DNA of 13,601 nt from Chlamydiales bacterium (lineage in GTDB: Bacteria; Chlamydiota; Chlamydiia; Chlamydiales; JAACFD01), in contig JAACFD010000024.1 in NCBI GenBank assembly GCA_009937555.1, forward strand, positions 1 to 13,601, in the 5' to 3' direction. The notes beneath the pieces were generated by a model. It saw only the letters and a list, made by a program, of their open reading frames with translations. It had not been told where the DNA came from and ran no database searches. The translations under genes and the position numbers were made by a program. Numbering within the stretch: position 1 is the first letter of the stretch; each line of letters opens with the position of its first letter. Positions 6,666 through 13,601 of the stretch are shown in pieces.

Positions 6666-9569
6666 ATGACTCTTTCTTCACTAGCAAATGTAGCAGTTAA
6701 GCCTTTTAACTACGCTAGAAATTCATTTAGCCAGCTTTCAAGACAAAACAAAACTGTTGTGCTTGTTGCAGGTGTTAGTGGTTTAGCTTTAACTATTCTA
6801 GATGCTAACAGAGCCCTAAAATTACAGAAAAAGGTAAGTATAAATGAAGATCTACTAGAAAGCTGGCAATTGCGTGTAAGCAACTACAAAGTACTAAAAC
6901 AACTGAGAATGGATACATCAGCTGAGAGTAGCCTCTCATGTTTTCAGCTACCCCCTTTAGTAGAAAACACCCCTTTAAGCTGGAAGTTTATCTTCTCTTA
7001 CTGGCCCGCTGCAAGACTAGAGAAAAATGCATGTGGCTATTTAGCATTAGCTCAAGAAGTAAAAAAAATAAATGAGCAACTTAAAAATTTATATGACAAG
7101 CTTCTAGAGATTAAAACCTTAGAGGAAAGTAACCAGAATAACATTGAAATTATCCATGAATTTTGCAGCGCAGATACAAGCTACAGGATTGAAATTCTTA
7201 ATGAATCTGCTAGACTTCAATTTATCTCTTATCTCTCAACCTCCATTCGACTCTCACTTGAACTTGTTAGCTTAACACAAGCAGACAAGCAAAGCTCAAA
7301 AAGCTACCAAGAGCTAAGAGAAGAGTTAAACTCTATAGCTGAAAACACCTCTTGTTATTTAATAAAAAACCGTTTAGAGACAGCCTCTGAGGCTTGCTAT
7401 CTACTAGAAAAAATGGGATTCCCTATTGAAAGCTTATCAGCCACTCCTCAAAGTTCTCAACTTAAGAGCTGCTTTTCAAAACTTGCTGAAGTAGGCAAAG
7501 CTGGCTTTAAAGCAAGAGTAGTAGCAGTTGCTAAAGCTGTTCGTATAGAAATAGCAAGCCTAGATGAACTAGAGAAAGCAAACCCTCAAATGTCACAAAG
7601 GCTTGATAAAGATATTGCACCTCTATTTACAAAGTTCCTTGCGAGCTTCCCTACTAAGTTTTGTGATGTAAAAGAATGTGAAGAACTCTCACTAACACCT
7701 ATCTCTGACACATCAGATATTTGGAAAGTTCTCAAAAGGTTCTTTCTTTTAAAAATATCTCAGCATAGCTCTAAAGGGACACCACTGGCAGCTATAGAAA
7801 ATATACTTAAAACTAGTAACAGCCTTTCTACTGCTTTCTTTTATCTTAAACACGGTATTATATATTCTATTTCTAGCAACGCTAATAGCTTTTTCTTTAA
7901 AGGGCAAAGACAAGCTTCCTTTTCACAGGAACACTTGCTTTTTACACTATTAGACTCTGACGGAACGCGTCTCTTATTTCACCCTAATACTAATAAAGGT
8001 ATAGAGCAAGGGAGCAACTTTTACCTTGAGTCTTTTTTTGAAAATAAGGAAGCAGCTCAAAATTTTAGTTTAGTGGACTTGTTTTTAAAGCCTGAAATAA
8101 TTTTTGAAGGCTATATGCTAAGAGAAAAAGATCTTCCCTTCTTAAGAATATCTCAAATCCTTTGGTCCCCTCTTATAGATCTTAAAGAGATGCAAACTGC
8201 AACTAGTCAGTTTTTTGCATCAGGTTCTGATATGCAAAGATTATCTCTAGTTGCTCATCTTGATGAATTTTACCCTAGCTTTACTCCATCTGATGATTGG
8301 GAAGAAAAAAAGCTATACCTAGCCTATTTAGGGTATTTAAAAGCTGCTGAAGTATTTATAACAGAGAAGGAAAGAGCAGCTATAGAGCAACTACCTATAG
8401 GTAGCTCTCACCAAAGAGTTCATGTAGATATAGCAGCTACAATAATTCAACATGTTATCCCCTTTTTAGAGGGCCTTACATACCCATCTACTGCAAACAC
8501 TATTACTAGAAAGCTACAAGAATACTGCCTTGATACTTTTGAAGATGATGAGCAAATCAGCAATACTTTTATGTTTATGCTACGTTTAGCTGAGTTAAAA
8601 AACAGCTCAACAGCCCTAGAAAACTTAATAGAGCACTATATAAAACCCAAACTAGGAGCAGATCATCCTAGTTCAGAATGTTTTAAAGCAGCATTTCAAT
8701 GGGTGCAAGCCATTAAAGCAACGGCTGAAGAGCAAATGAACGCTAACTTAAGTAGAGAAACTGAAGAACTTGATGAAGAAGTAGCAGCAGTTGCTAAAGC
8801 TGTTGATAGGGACGAGTTATTTAGCGAAATAAAATCCCTTGTAGCATCACCTATACGTAGTGGAATGTTTGCGGCTTTACTAGCAAAGCTCGCACCTTTT
8901 CCAGAGCTAAGAGCAATAGAACTCCCAGATAACCTTCAAACAGCATCAGGATCTCAATATACAATAGCTCGTCTAGAGGAAGATGCACTAGCGATACTAG
9001 AGGAATTAAAAGGGTTAACAGATAGGAAAGATGGCGATATAAGCTCAGAAAGTTCCACTAGCAAAGAGTCTAATAGTGATGATAGCCATACATTAGAAAA
9101 ACCAGTGAGCATACTAGAGTTCATAACAGAGGAAGATGAAGGTGAGCTGCTACACACTATCAAGCTGCTTATAATTGAGCACATGAAGAATAAAAATATT
9201 GCTAAGCTGAGCCTTAGCACTCAACGGATTTTTGAAGCTATTTTAAGTCAGCTTCAAGATCATTTCTTTTACTACCAAAGTACTGACGAAAGACTTGGAA
9301 ATAAAACTCATATAGGCATAACTACACAAGATAACTCTAGCTTAAGTAGTGAGCGCTCAGCTCTCTTTAGAGCTCTACTAAGAGCTCCTATACAAGAGCT
9401 ATATCAATTTGCTGAGTATAGCAACTCTGTAGAGAAAGACTTGCTAGCTCTAGATAAAATAGCTCCGAGCTTTAACCCAAGCCTTGCTCAAGCTATTACA
9501 GGAGTTTTTGAAGGAGTCTTAGGGCCTATAATTTTCAAAGCTGTTTCAGAAGAAGAAAGTACTTTTTAA
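6666..9569 (+). CDS. Copy B of unknown paralogous family; large protein with N-terminal membrane segment
   Basis: I do not recognise this 967-aa protein. It is the only intact member of the three tandem paralogs. Residues 1-30 are Ser/Asn-rich with scattered basic residues, and a hydrophobic segment follows (about 31-47, VVLVAGVSGLALTIL). The segment is too far from the start for a normal signal peptide and looks like a single membrane anchor. After it come long Leu/Glu/Lys-rich helical stretches, a middle region (about 340-575) absent from copy C, a helical region with SSTALE, a Ser/Asp/Glu linker (786-812) and a C-terminal domain of about 155 residues with LFRALLRAPIQELY. AAGGA (6652-6656) lies 9 nt before the ATG. 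The gene has its own promoter and leader. Its build would fit a secreted or host-membrane protein of an intracellular bacterium, but nothing here proves this; no catalytic motif was seen. Confidence 0.85.
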   Translation: MTLSSLANVAVKPFNYARNSFSQLSRQNKTVVLVAGVSGLALTILDANRALKLQKKVSINEDLLESWQLRVSNYKVLKQLRMDTSAESSLSCFQLPPLVENTPLSWKFIFSYWPAARLEKNACGYLALAQEVKKINEQLKNLYDKLLEIKTLEESNQNNIEIIHEFCSADTSYRIEILNESARLQFISYLSTSIRLSLELVSLTQADKQSSKSYQELREELNSIAENTSCYLIKNRLETASEACYLLEKMGFPIESLSATPQSSQLKSCFSKLAEVGKAGFKARVVAVAKAVRIEIASLDELEKANPQMSQRLDKDIAPLFTKFLASFPTKFCDVKECEELSLTPISDTSDIWKVLKRFFLLKISQHSSKGTPLAAIENILKTSNSLSTAFFYLKHGIIYSISSNANSFFFKGQRQASFSQEHLLFTLLDSDGTRLLFHPNTNKGIEQGSNFYLESFFENKEAAQNFSLVDLFLKPEIIFEGYMLREKDLPFLRISQILWSPLIDLKEMQTATSQFFASGSDMQRLSLVAHLDEFYPSFTPSDDWEEKKLYLAYLGYLKAAEVFITEKERAAIEQLPIGSSHQRVHVDIAATIIQHVIPFLEGLTYPSTANTITRKLQEYCLDTFEDDEQISNTFMFMLRLAELKNSSTALENLIEHYIKPKLGADHPSSECFKAAFQWVQAIKATAEEQMNANLSRETEELDEEVAAVAKAVDRDELFSEIKSLVASPIRSGMFAALLAKLAPFPELRAIELPDNLQTASGSQYTIARLEEDALAILEELKGLTDRKDGDISSESSTSKESNSDDSHTLEKPVSILEFITEEDEGELLHTIKLLIIEHMKNKNIAKLSLSTQRIFEAILSQLQDHFFYYQSTDERLGNKTHIGITTQDNSSLSSERSALFRALLRAPIQELYQFAEYSNSVEKDLLALDKIAPSFNPSLAQAITGVFEGVLGPIIFKAVSEEESTF

Positions 9570-9887
9570 CACTTTTTATGCCTTTTCAGACGTAAGTAGC
9601 TATACATGAACTATAATAGGCATATCAGCTTACAAGCTTTGCAAAATTAAAGAGTCAGCAATCAAGCTTTTATAGATTTTTGCTAAAAACGACCTATTTT
9701 CAAAGTATTTAAATTTTTTATTAACAACTATAGCTTAATAAATTAAATGCTATTTTATCTCTATAAACAGCTCCTCTCCTAAAGATCTACTAGCTACAGG
9801 TAAAAAAAAGTATTGATCAGATCTACCTCTATAAAGTACAATTTTTTGCCAAAAAAAATTAACCACCTAAAAACATAGGATTTTATA
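9570..9887 (+). other. Intergenic region between copies B and C
   Basis: This 318-nt AT-rich gap has no coding sequence I can support. TATGCC near 9577 could pair with GGCATA near 9624, but no T-run follows, so I see no convincing terminator for copy B. AGATCTAC occurs twice (9783-9790 and 9819-9826), the second overlapping the -35 region of the candidate promoter of copy C. The last part holds that promoter, an A8 tract (9851-9858) and the ribosome site AGGA (9877-9880). Confidence 0.6.
9813..9842 (+). promoter_or_regulatory. Candidate promoter of copy C
   Basis: TTGATC (9813-9818) and TACAAT (9837-9842) are 18 nt apart. The layout downstream mirrors copy B: an A-tract 8 nt after the -10 box, then AGGATTTT-TA-ATG. 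Confidence 0.5.
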
Positions 9888-10736
9888 ATGGCAAGCTCTC
9901 TTTCAGCTAGATTTACGGCTAAGCCTCTTCAACAAATAGAGCACCGTTTCCAAAATTTATCCCCCCTTCAAAAAAAAGCACTAGTATCAAGTGCTGTTTT
10001 GGTGGTAGCTGCTGTAGCCTTAGAAGCTCTGATGACCTACTCAATTAATGCAGGCACCAGCAGACTCAACAAGCAAGCAGACATCTATGCTACAACTTTA
10101 AATGGTAAGCCTGACGAGTATGTTAAAGAAGCCGCTTCAAAATGGACCGCGGAAACTAGCAGAACTAGCCCTGTAGAACCTTTCGTTAAGCCAGAAGTTT
10201 TAGATTTTTTACCTATTCTTTTTTCCAGAGCTGCTCTGAAACACTACACTCAAGCACAGAAAAATTTTGAACAGGAGCAGAGACTATTTAATGAAACAGA
10301 GCAAAGAGTTAATAATGCATGGGATGCCCTTAAGTGTATTTCAAACTTTCAAACTGCTCTAGAAAGTTGTGCTATTGACATTCGTACTATTCTAGGCCTT
10401 AGCGCAGAAGCTAGAGCTAATTTTAACCCTGAAAACCGAGCTGGAATCATCTCTAATTCCTATAAAGTTTTTAGAGTAGCAACTGACTTTATCAAAGCAT
10501 GTGATGGAAGCATAACAGCTGACCCTACTGCTGAAGAGGTGATGCAAAGGTTAAAAGAACTTTCTGAAGTATTTCCTAATGCAAAAGAACTATTAGATAA
10601 AGCTAGCAGCTCATGTGAAATTATAGCTAAACTATCACCTGAGCACCTTGTTACATTAACAACAGATGAAGTACATAGTAGTCTAAAGCTACTTGCTCCA
10701 ATGTTTGATAGCCTACCTACCCCCCCAAAACATTGA
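9888..10736 (+). CDS. Copy C of unknown paralogous family, N-terminal part (frame ends after a C7 run)
   Basis: These 282 codons match the N-terminal part of copy B. The first ~45 residues align without gaps: SSL, KP, F-x-x-LS, then a hydrophobic segment at 31-50 (ALVSSAVLVVAAVALEALMT). Later helices align too (LAPMFDSLPT against IAPLFTKFLASFPT in B), right up to the C7 run at 10720-10726. There the frame reads P-T-P-P-K-H and stops at TGA 10734-10736. AGGA (9877-9880) lies 7 nt before the ATG. Removing one C joins it to the next frame and gives a 745-aa protein. Early codons contain two more homopolymers, C6 (9961-9966) and A8 (9970-9977). As it stands the product would be an N-terminal membrane-anchored fragment of unknown function. 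The paralogy is clear; whether the break is a phase-variable off state, a fixed mutation or a sequence error is open. Confidence 0.75.
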   Translation: MASSLSARFTAKPLQQIEHRFQNLSPLQKKALVSSAVLVVAAVALEALMTYSINAGTSRLNKQADIYATTLNGKPDEYVKEAASKWTAETSRTSPVEPFVKPEVLDFLPILFSRAALKHYTQAQKNFEQEQRLFNETEQRVNNAWDALKCISNFQTALESCAIDIRTILGLSAEARANFNPENRAGIISNSYKVFRVATDFIKACDGSITADPTAEEVMQRLKELSEVFPNAKELLDKASSSCEIIAKLSPEHLVTLTTDEVHSSLKLLAPMFDSLPTPPKH

Positions 10737-12126
10737 ATTTGAAACACTTCCAGTTTCTGTCGCGACTGCTAGAACTCAAGAGGATGGAGGCCAGAAGCGA
10801 TCTCCACTTATAGAAAGTAAAGGCAGTGATGATGGCCATTTTTCCGATGAAGAACATAAAGATTCTGCTCCTGTCACAACAAACTCTTCTCCTGTTGTTG
10901 AAATGATGGTCCCTGTAGAAGTTTCAACAGTATTAGATGAAAAAGTAAAAACTTTTCTGATTAACAAAACTTCTCAGTTCCAATCAAGCCCTAGAAGAGC
11001 TGGAGAATTACCTAATCCTATCATTGTTGCTGTAAGAAATGCTTTGAGTCAATTACCTCTTGATACTAACTCTCCTGAGGCTGCTTTCTTACAATATGTT
11101 ATACAGCTTCATCAAGCTAATGAGTTTGAAGCTTGCCTAGCTAATTTTCATGAGCACCACATAGCTGGAGCGGAAGTTTTTGAAGGTGAATCAATAAACT
11201 ATAAGCAAATAGAAGACGCTTTAACTTGGATGCGCGATACAGTAGCAGATGCTGTAGCTGCAAGTGCAGCATTTTTTGAAAGCCCTAGTGAAGCTCAAAT
11301 AACTCAAGCGATTCAAGCCTCGCTAATAACACAGCGCCGCTCAGAAACTTTTGAAAAATTAGTCGACAGTTTAGCTAAGCTAGTTTCACCTTTCTCTAAA
11401 AATACAATCCTAGATGTAACAGTAGCTTCTGGTAAAAGATATGCTAAGAAAGAGCTAGAAAGTGACACTAGAGCTATTTTAGAAAAGCTAGAAGCATTAG
11501 CACTTGATAATCAGTTTAGTGATAATGAAACTGAATCATTAGGTTCAAGAGAAGAGAATGAATTTCACGAGTCTCATAGTGATGAACGTCACTTACATGA
11601 TCAAGAGAAAGGCATTCAGCTAGTCTCTGTAGGTGGAGCAGCTGAGGATTCCCCCTCAAAAAGATTATCTATAGACTCCTTAAGATCTGTAAGTCCCGCG
11701 CTTCTACAAAATCTAAGTACTCCAAATAAAGGAGAGCTTACAAAATATATTAAACATACAATTATCAAAGTATTGGAAGATAAGAGCTTTGAAAACGCTG
11801 ATCTAACAGCCCTGAACAGAGCTATATTCTCACAAACCTCTGATCTTAGCTTTAGATACCCTCCGCTATCAGAGGACTCTGCTGGTTTTGCTACCCCTTT
11901 ACTAGTTCTATGCTCTGAATTCCCTGGACAGATTGGTGCTGAAGTAAAGAATCAACTTTTTGCTCTATTGCTTAAGCAATCAATTACAGAGGTTGCGACA
12001 GGAGAAGAACTCTGCCTTGGTCAATTAGATCCAACCCCAGTATCAAGTTTAGATCTTGACGCTTTAGCAGCATCTATTAAAGCTTGCTTTACTGATGTTT
12101 TATCAGCTAGATTACCAGAAGCTTAA
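10693..12126 (+). CDS. Copy C of unknown paralogous family, C-terminal part (frameshifted continuation)
   Basis: This frame continues copy C after a +1 shift at the C7 run. It cannot start normally: the only early start is a TTG at 10693, the frame is closed by TAA at 10684, the first ATG is at 10903, and neither start has a Shine-Dalgarno. After the junction comes a Ser/Asp/Glu-rich linker (about 60 residues) where copy B has its middle domain. Next come regions shared with A and B: a helical block (FLQYVIQLHQANEFEACLAN against FMLRLAELKNSSTALENL in B), TVASGKRYAKKELESDTRAIL (B: QTASGSQYTIARLEEDALAIL), a second long acidic/His linker, and a C-terminal domain with LFALLLKQSITEV. The product is probably made only as a fusion with the upstream part. 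Function unknown. A hairpin follows the stop. Confidence 0.7.
   Translation: MLQCLIAYLPPQNIEFETLPVSVATARTQEDGGQKRSPLIESKGSDDGHFSDEEHKDSAPVTTNSSPVVEMMVPVEVSTVLDEKVKTFLINKTSQFQSSPRRAGELPNPIIVAVRNALSQLPLDTNSPEAAFLQYVIQLHQANEFEACLANFHEHHIAGAEVFEGESINYKQIEDALTWMRDTVADAVAASAAFFESPSEAQITQAIQASLITQRRSETFEKLVDSLAKLVSPFSKNTILDVTVASGKRYAKKELESDTRAILEKLEALALDNQFSDNETESLGSREENEFHESHSDERHLHDQEKGIQLVSVGGAAEDSPSKRLSIDSLRSVSPALLQNLSTPNKGELTKYIKHTIIKVLEDKSFENADLTALNRAIFSQTSDLSFRYPPLSEDSAGFATPLLVLCSEFPGQIGAEVKNQLFALLLKQSITEVATGEELCLGQLDPTPVSSLDLDALAASIKACFTDVLSARLPEA
10720..10726 (+). repeat. Homopolymeric C7 run at the frame break of copy C
   Basis: Seven C residues followed by AAAA sit exactly where homology to copy B passes from one frame to the other. 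With six C the frame reads L-P-T-P-Q-N-I-E and stays open to 12126. A C7 run stands out in this AT-rich sequence and is a plausible slippage site. Confidence 0.85.
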
Positions 12127-12134
12127 ATGTAATA

Positions 12135-12170
12135 GGCAAGGTGGCTCTAGGCCATCTTGTCTACTCTTTC
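12135..12170 (+). terminator. Probable terminator hairpin after copy C
   Basis: GGCAAGGTGGC (12135-12145) can pair with GCCATCTTGTC (12151-12161) with two G-U pairs, followed by a pyrimidine-rich CTACTCTTTCTT. The hairpin sits in the 44-nt gap between convergent genes. On the minus strand it lacks a T-run, so it serves mainly copy C. Confidence 0.5.
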
Positions 12171-13082
12171 TTAAATATTTCTATTAAAAAATTTCTCACT
12201 TAAAAAAGCGCAGCTGTAAGCTATGGGATAAGTGATCCCCAGCCCTAGTATAAACAAAGCTATCAGCAGAAAGCTTTCTTTATTAAAAGGCAGTAGAGGT
12301 TTAACAAAAACCATTAGAAAATAACTAAGCAGCCCTATTTGCAGTAAAGAAAGAAAAATTCTTAGAATCCTTTCCTTGGAAACTAGCGGATCTCTAAGGA
12401 ATAATCTATGCTTCTTAACTAATAGTTCACCTATATAAATTCCTAGAGCTACGCTGTAGTATTGCAAGATTTTAAAATCAAAAAAGATAAAGTATAAGAT
12501 AGCAGCTAACACTACAAAACAAGCTAGAATCGAACTAGATGAAAGCTTTTTGACATGAAGCAATATAGCAGAACGATAAGTCAGGTAAGGCAAAATGCAT
12601 AGCAGACCTAAAAGCCAGCCCACCAAAACATCAGAGGGATAGTGAACTCCTAGGTAGACTCTAGAAAACCCAAGAAATATCGGGTAAAAAACAATAGCTA
12701 TTTTCCATTTTATATCCTTGGCAAAACAGTAGGCATACGCACTCCAAAATGCAGCTAGTTGAGCAGCACCTGAGGGCATACTTAAACCATTAACCTTAAC
12801 GATTGCAATCGAGGGGTCTACAATAAATGGTCTTTCAATAGCGAAGTATTTTTTAACCCATACATTAACCGCTGAACATAGTAGAGTAAGCAGTAAAAGC
12901 TCTTTACCTAAGTCTTTTCGAAACCCCATCCAAAGACTTACTAAAAATAAGGTGTAAAAAGGGAAAGTATCAATAAAATTTGTGTAAAAAAAGAAGGTGT
13001 TAAGCCAGTCATATTGATGGTGATGCAGAAGATGCATCCAATTTCGTTGAGCTGCAAGAAAGCTCTCTAAATTTTCAAACAT
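12171..13082 (-). CDS. PAP2-superfamily membrane phosphatase with altered PSGH motif
   Basis: It is an integral membrane protein of the type 2 phosphatidic acid phosphatase superfamily, whose members cleave phosphate from lipid phosphates or polyprenyl diphosphates. The three signature motifs are visible: K-x6-RP (Lys77 to Arg84-Pro85, in KKYFAIERP), PSGA (103-106) where PSGH is usual, and S-R-x5-H-x3-D (Ser140, Arg141, His147, Asp151). The nucleophile-type His147 is kept, but the His of the second motif is Ala. The first ~170 residues form the PAP2 core with several membrane helices. A further ~130 residues add about four more hydrophobic helices beyond the core. The start at 13082 has only a weak GAG upstream, but it lies 12 nt after the stop of tag, so it is probably co-transcribed. 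The substrate cannot be told from sequence. Confidence 0.85.
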   Translation of the reverse strand: MFENLESFLAAQRNWMHLLHHHQYDWLNTFFFYTNFIDTFPFYTLFLVSLWMGFRKDLGKELLLLTLLCSAVNVWVKKYFAIERPFIVDPSIAIVKVNGLSMPSGAAQLAAFWSAYAYCFAKDIKWKIAIVFYPIFLGFSRVYLGVHYPSDVLVGWLLGLLCILPYLTYRSAILLHVKKLSSSSILACFVVLAAILYFIFFDFKILQYYSVALGIYIGELLVKKHRLFLRDPLVSKERILRIFLSLLQIGLLSYFLMVFVKPLLPFNKESFLLIALFILGLGITYPIAYSCAFLSEKFFNRNI

Positions 13083-13094
13083 GGCATACTCATT

Positions 13095-13601
13095 TTATAC
13101 ATTCTTAAAAGGACAAGCACTTACATGATCATTGATTAAGCCAGCTGCTTGCATATAGGCATAGATAATTGTTGTACCAACAAATGTCATTCCTCTTTTT
13201 TTCAAATCTTTAGATAAAGCATCGCTTTCTTTACTAGAGCTTGGGCAGTCTGCTTGCTTTTTCCATTGGTTAACAATAGGCTTTCCACCAACAAACTCCC
13301 ATACATAACGGTTAAAGGAGCCAAACTCTTTTTGAATAGCTAAGAAGGCTTTAGCATTCTTTACAGTAGACTGTACCTTGAGACGGTTTCTTACTATGCC
13401 AGGATTTTCAAGAAGCTTAGCTAACTTTTTATCAGTATATTTAGCAATTTTTTCAGGGTCAAAGTCATCAAAAGCTTCTCTATAGTTCTCTCGCTTTTTT
13501 AGGATAGTATTCCAGCTAAGTCCTGCTTGAGCACCTTCTAATATCAAAAATTCAAAATGCTTTCTATCTCTTTTAACAGGTCTCCCCCACTCTTTATCAT
13601 G
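13095..13601 (-). CDS. tag: DNA-3-methyladenine glycosylase I (5' end outside window)
   Basis: It removes 3-methyladenine from alkylated DNA in base excision repair. The frame runs off the window edge and shows 168 of about 187 residues. It begins H-D-K-E-W-G, which matches the HDNEWG block of E. coli Tag, so the first visible residue equals its zinc ligand His17. LEGAQAGLSW contains the active-site Glu (Glu38 in E. coli). SDALSKDLKKRGMTFVGTTIIYAYMQAAGLINDHVSACPF contains the C-terminal zinc ligands His and Cys. Only about 16 residues, including the Cys4 ligand, are outside the window. A shorter start at the TTG at 13547 would cut off conserved sequence and is not the real start. Its neighbour 12 nt downstream encodes the PAP2 protein; no functional link is evident. 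Confidence 0.95.
   Translation of the reverse strand, partial: HDKEWGRPVKRDRKHFEFLILEGAQAGLSWNTILKKRENYREAFDDFDPEKIAKYTDKKLAKLLENPGIVRNRLKVQSTVKNAKAFLAIQKEFGSFNRYVWEFVGGKPIVNQWKKQADCPSSSKESDALSKDLKKRGMTFVGTTIIYAYMQAAGLINDHVSACPFKNV

Noticed and set aside
9577..9629. TATGCC/GGCATA hairpin as terminator of copy B
   Set aside because: The stem is only six pairs with a loop of about 40 nt, and no T-run follows.
9783..9826. AGATCTAC direct repeat as an operator
   Set aside because: Two 8-nt copies in an AT-rich spacer are too little evidence, and the same repeat is not seen upstream of copy B.
10460..10967. Minus-strand frames of 95 and 63 codons at the copy C junction
   Set aside because: They are antisense to sequence with clear homology to copy B or its linker, and they show no motif.
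13095..13547. tag starting at the TTG at 13547
   Set aside because: In-frame sequence upstream to 13601 encodes the conserved HDxEWG block of Tag, so the gene is simply cut by the window edge.

Overview
The window is an AT-rich stretch from a Gram-negative bacterium. The mix of genes suggests a host-associated or intracellular lineage: large Ala/Ser/Glu-rich orphan proteins with one hydrophobic segment near the N-terminus, few metabolic genes, and gene remnants. A chlamydia-like organism (Parachlamydiales type) is my best guess from general appearance only. No gene here proves the taxonomy.

Left part (1-2556): the 3' end of an unrecognised gene (+) runs into a convergent two-gene operon (-), fcl then gmd. 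These two enzymes turn GDP-mannose into GDP-L-fucose. Both carry an N-terminal extension that looks like a Sec signal peptide. This is unexpected for enzymes that normally work in the cytoplasm with GDP-mannose and NADP(H). The genes overlap by 17 nt and each has its own Shine-Dalgarno.

Middle left (2557-4780): a 189-nt divergent intergenic region leads to acs, a full-length AMP-forming acetyl-CoA synthetase with all core motifs. It is followed by a clear rho-independent terminator.

Middle (4781-12126): three tandem members of a paralogous family I do not recognise. Copy A (about 4781-6373) is a 5'-truncated remnant with an in-frame TAA. Copy B (6666-9569, 967 aa) is intact. Copy C (9888-12126) is split into two frames at a run of seven C residues (10720-10726). 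Losing one C would restore a 745-aa protein. Copies B and C share a hydrophobic segment at residues ~31-50, and all three share a C-terminal region behind a Ser/acidic linker. B and C each have a candidate promoter, an A-tract in the 5' leader and an AGGATTTT ribosome site. Together they look like a locus under diversification: one copy decayed, one intact, one possibly phase-variable.

Right part (12127-13601): a convergent two-gene unit on the minus strand. It has tag (3-methyladenine DNA glycosylase I, 5' end outside the window) followed 12 nt later by a PAP2-family membrane phosphatase. In the phosphatase the usual PSGH motif reads PSGA. No tRNA, rRNA, CRISPR array or insertion sequence was seen.
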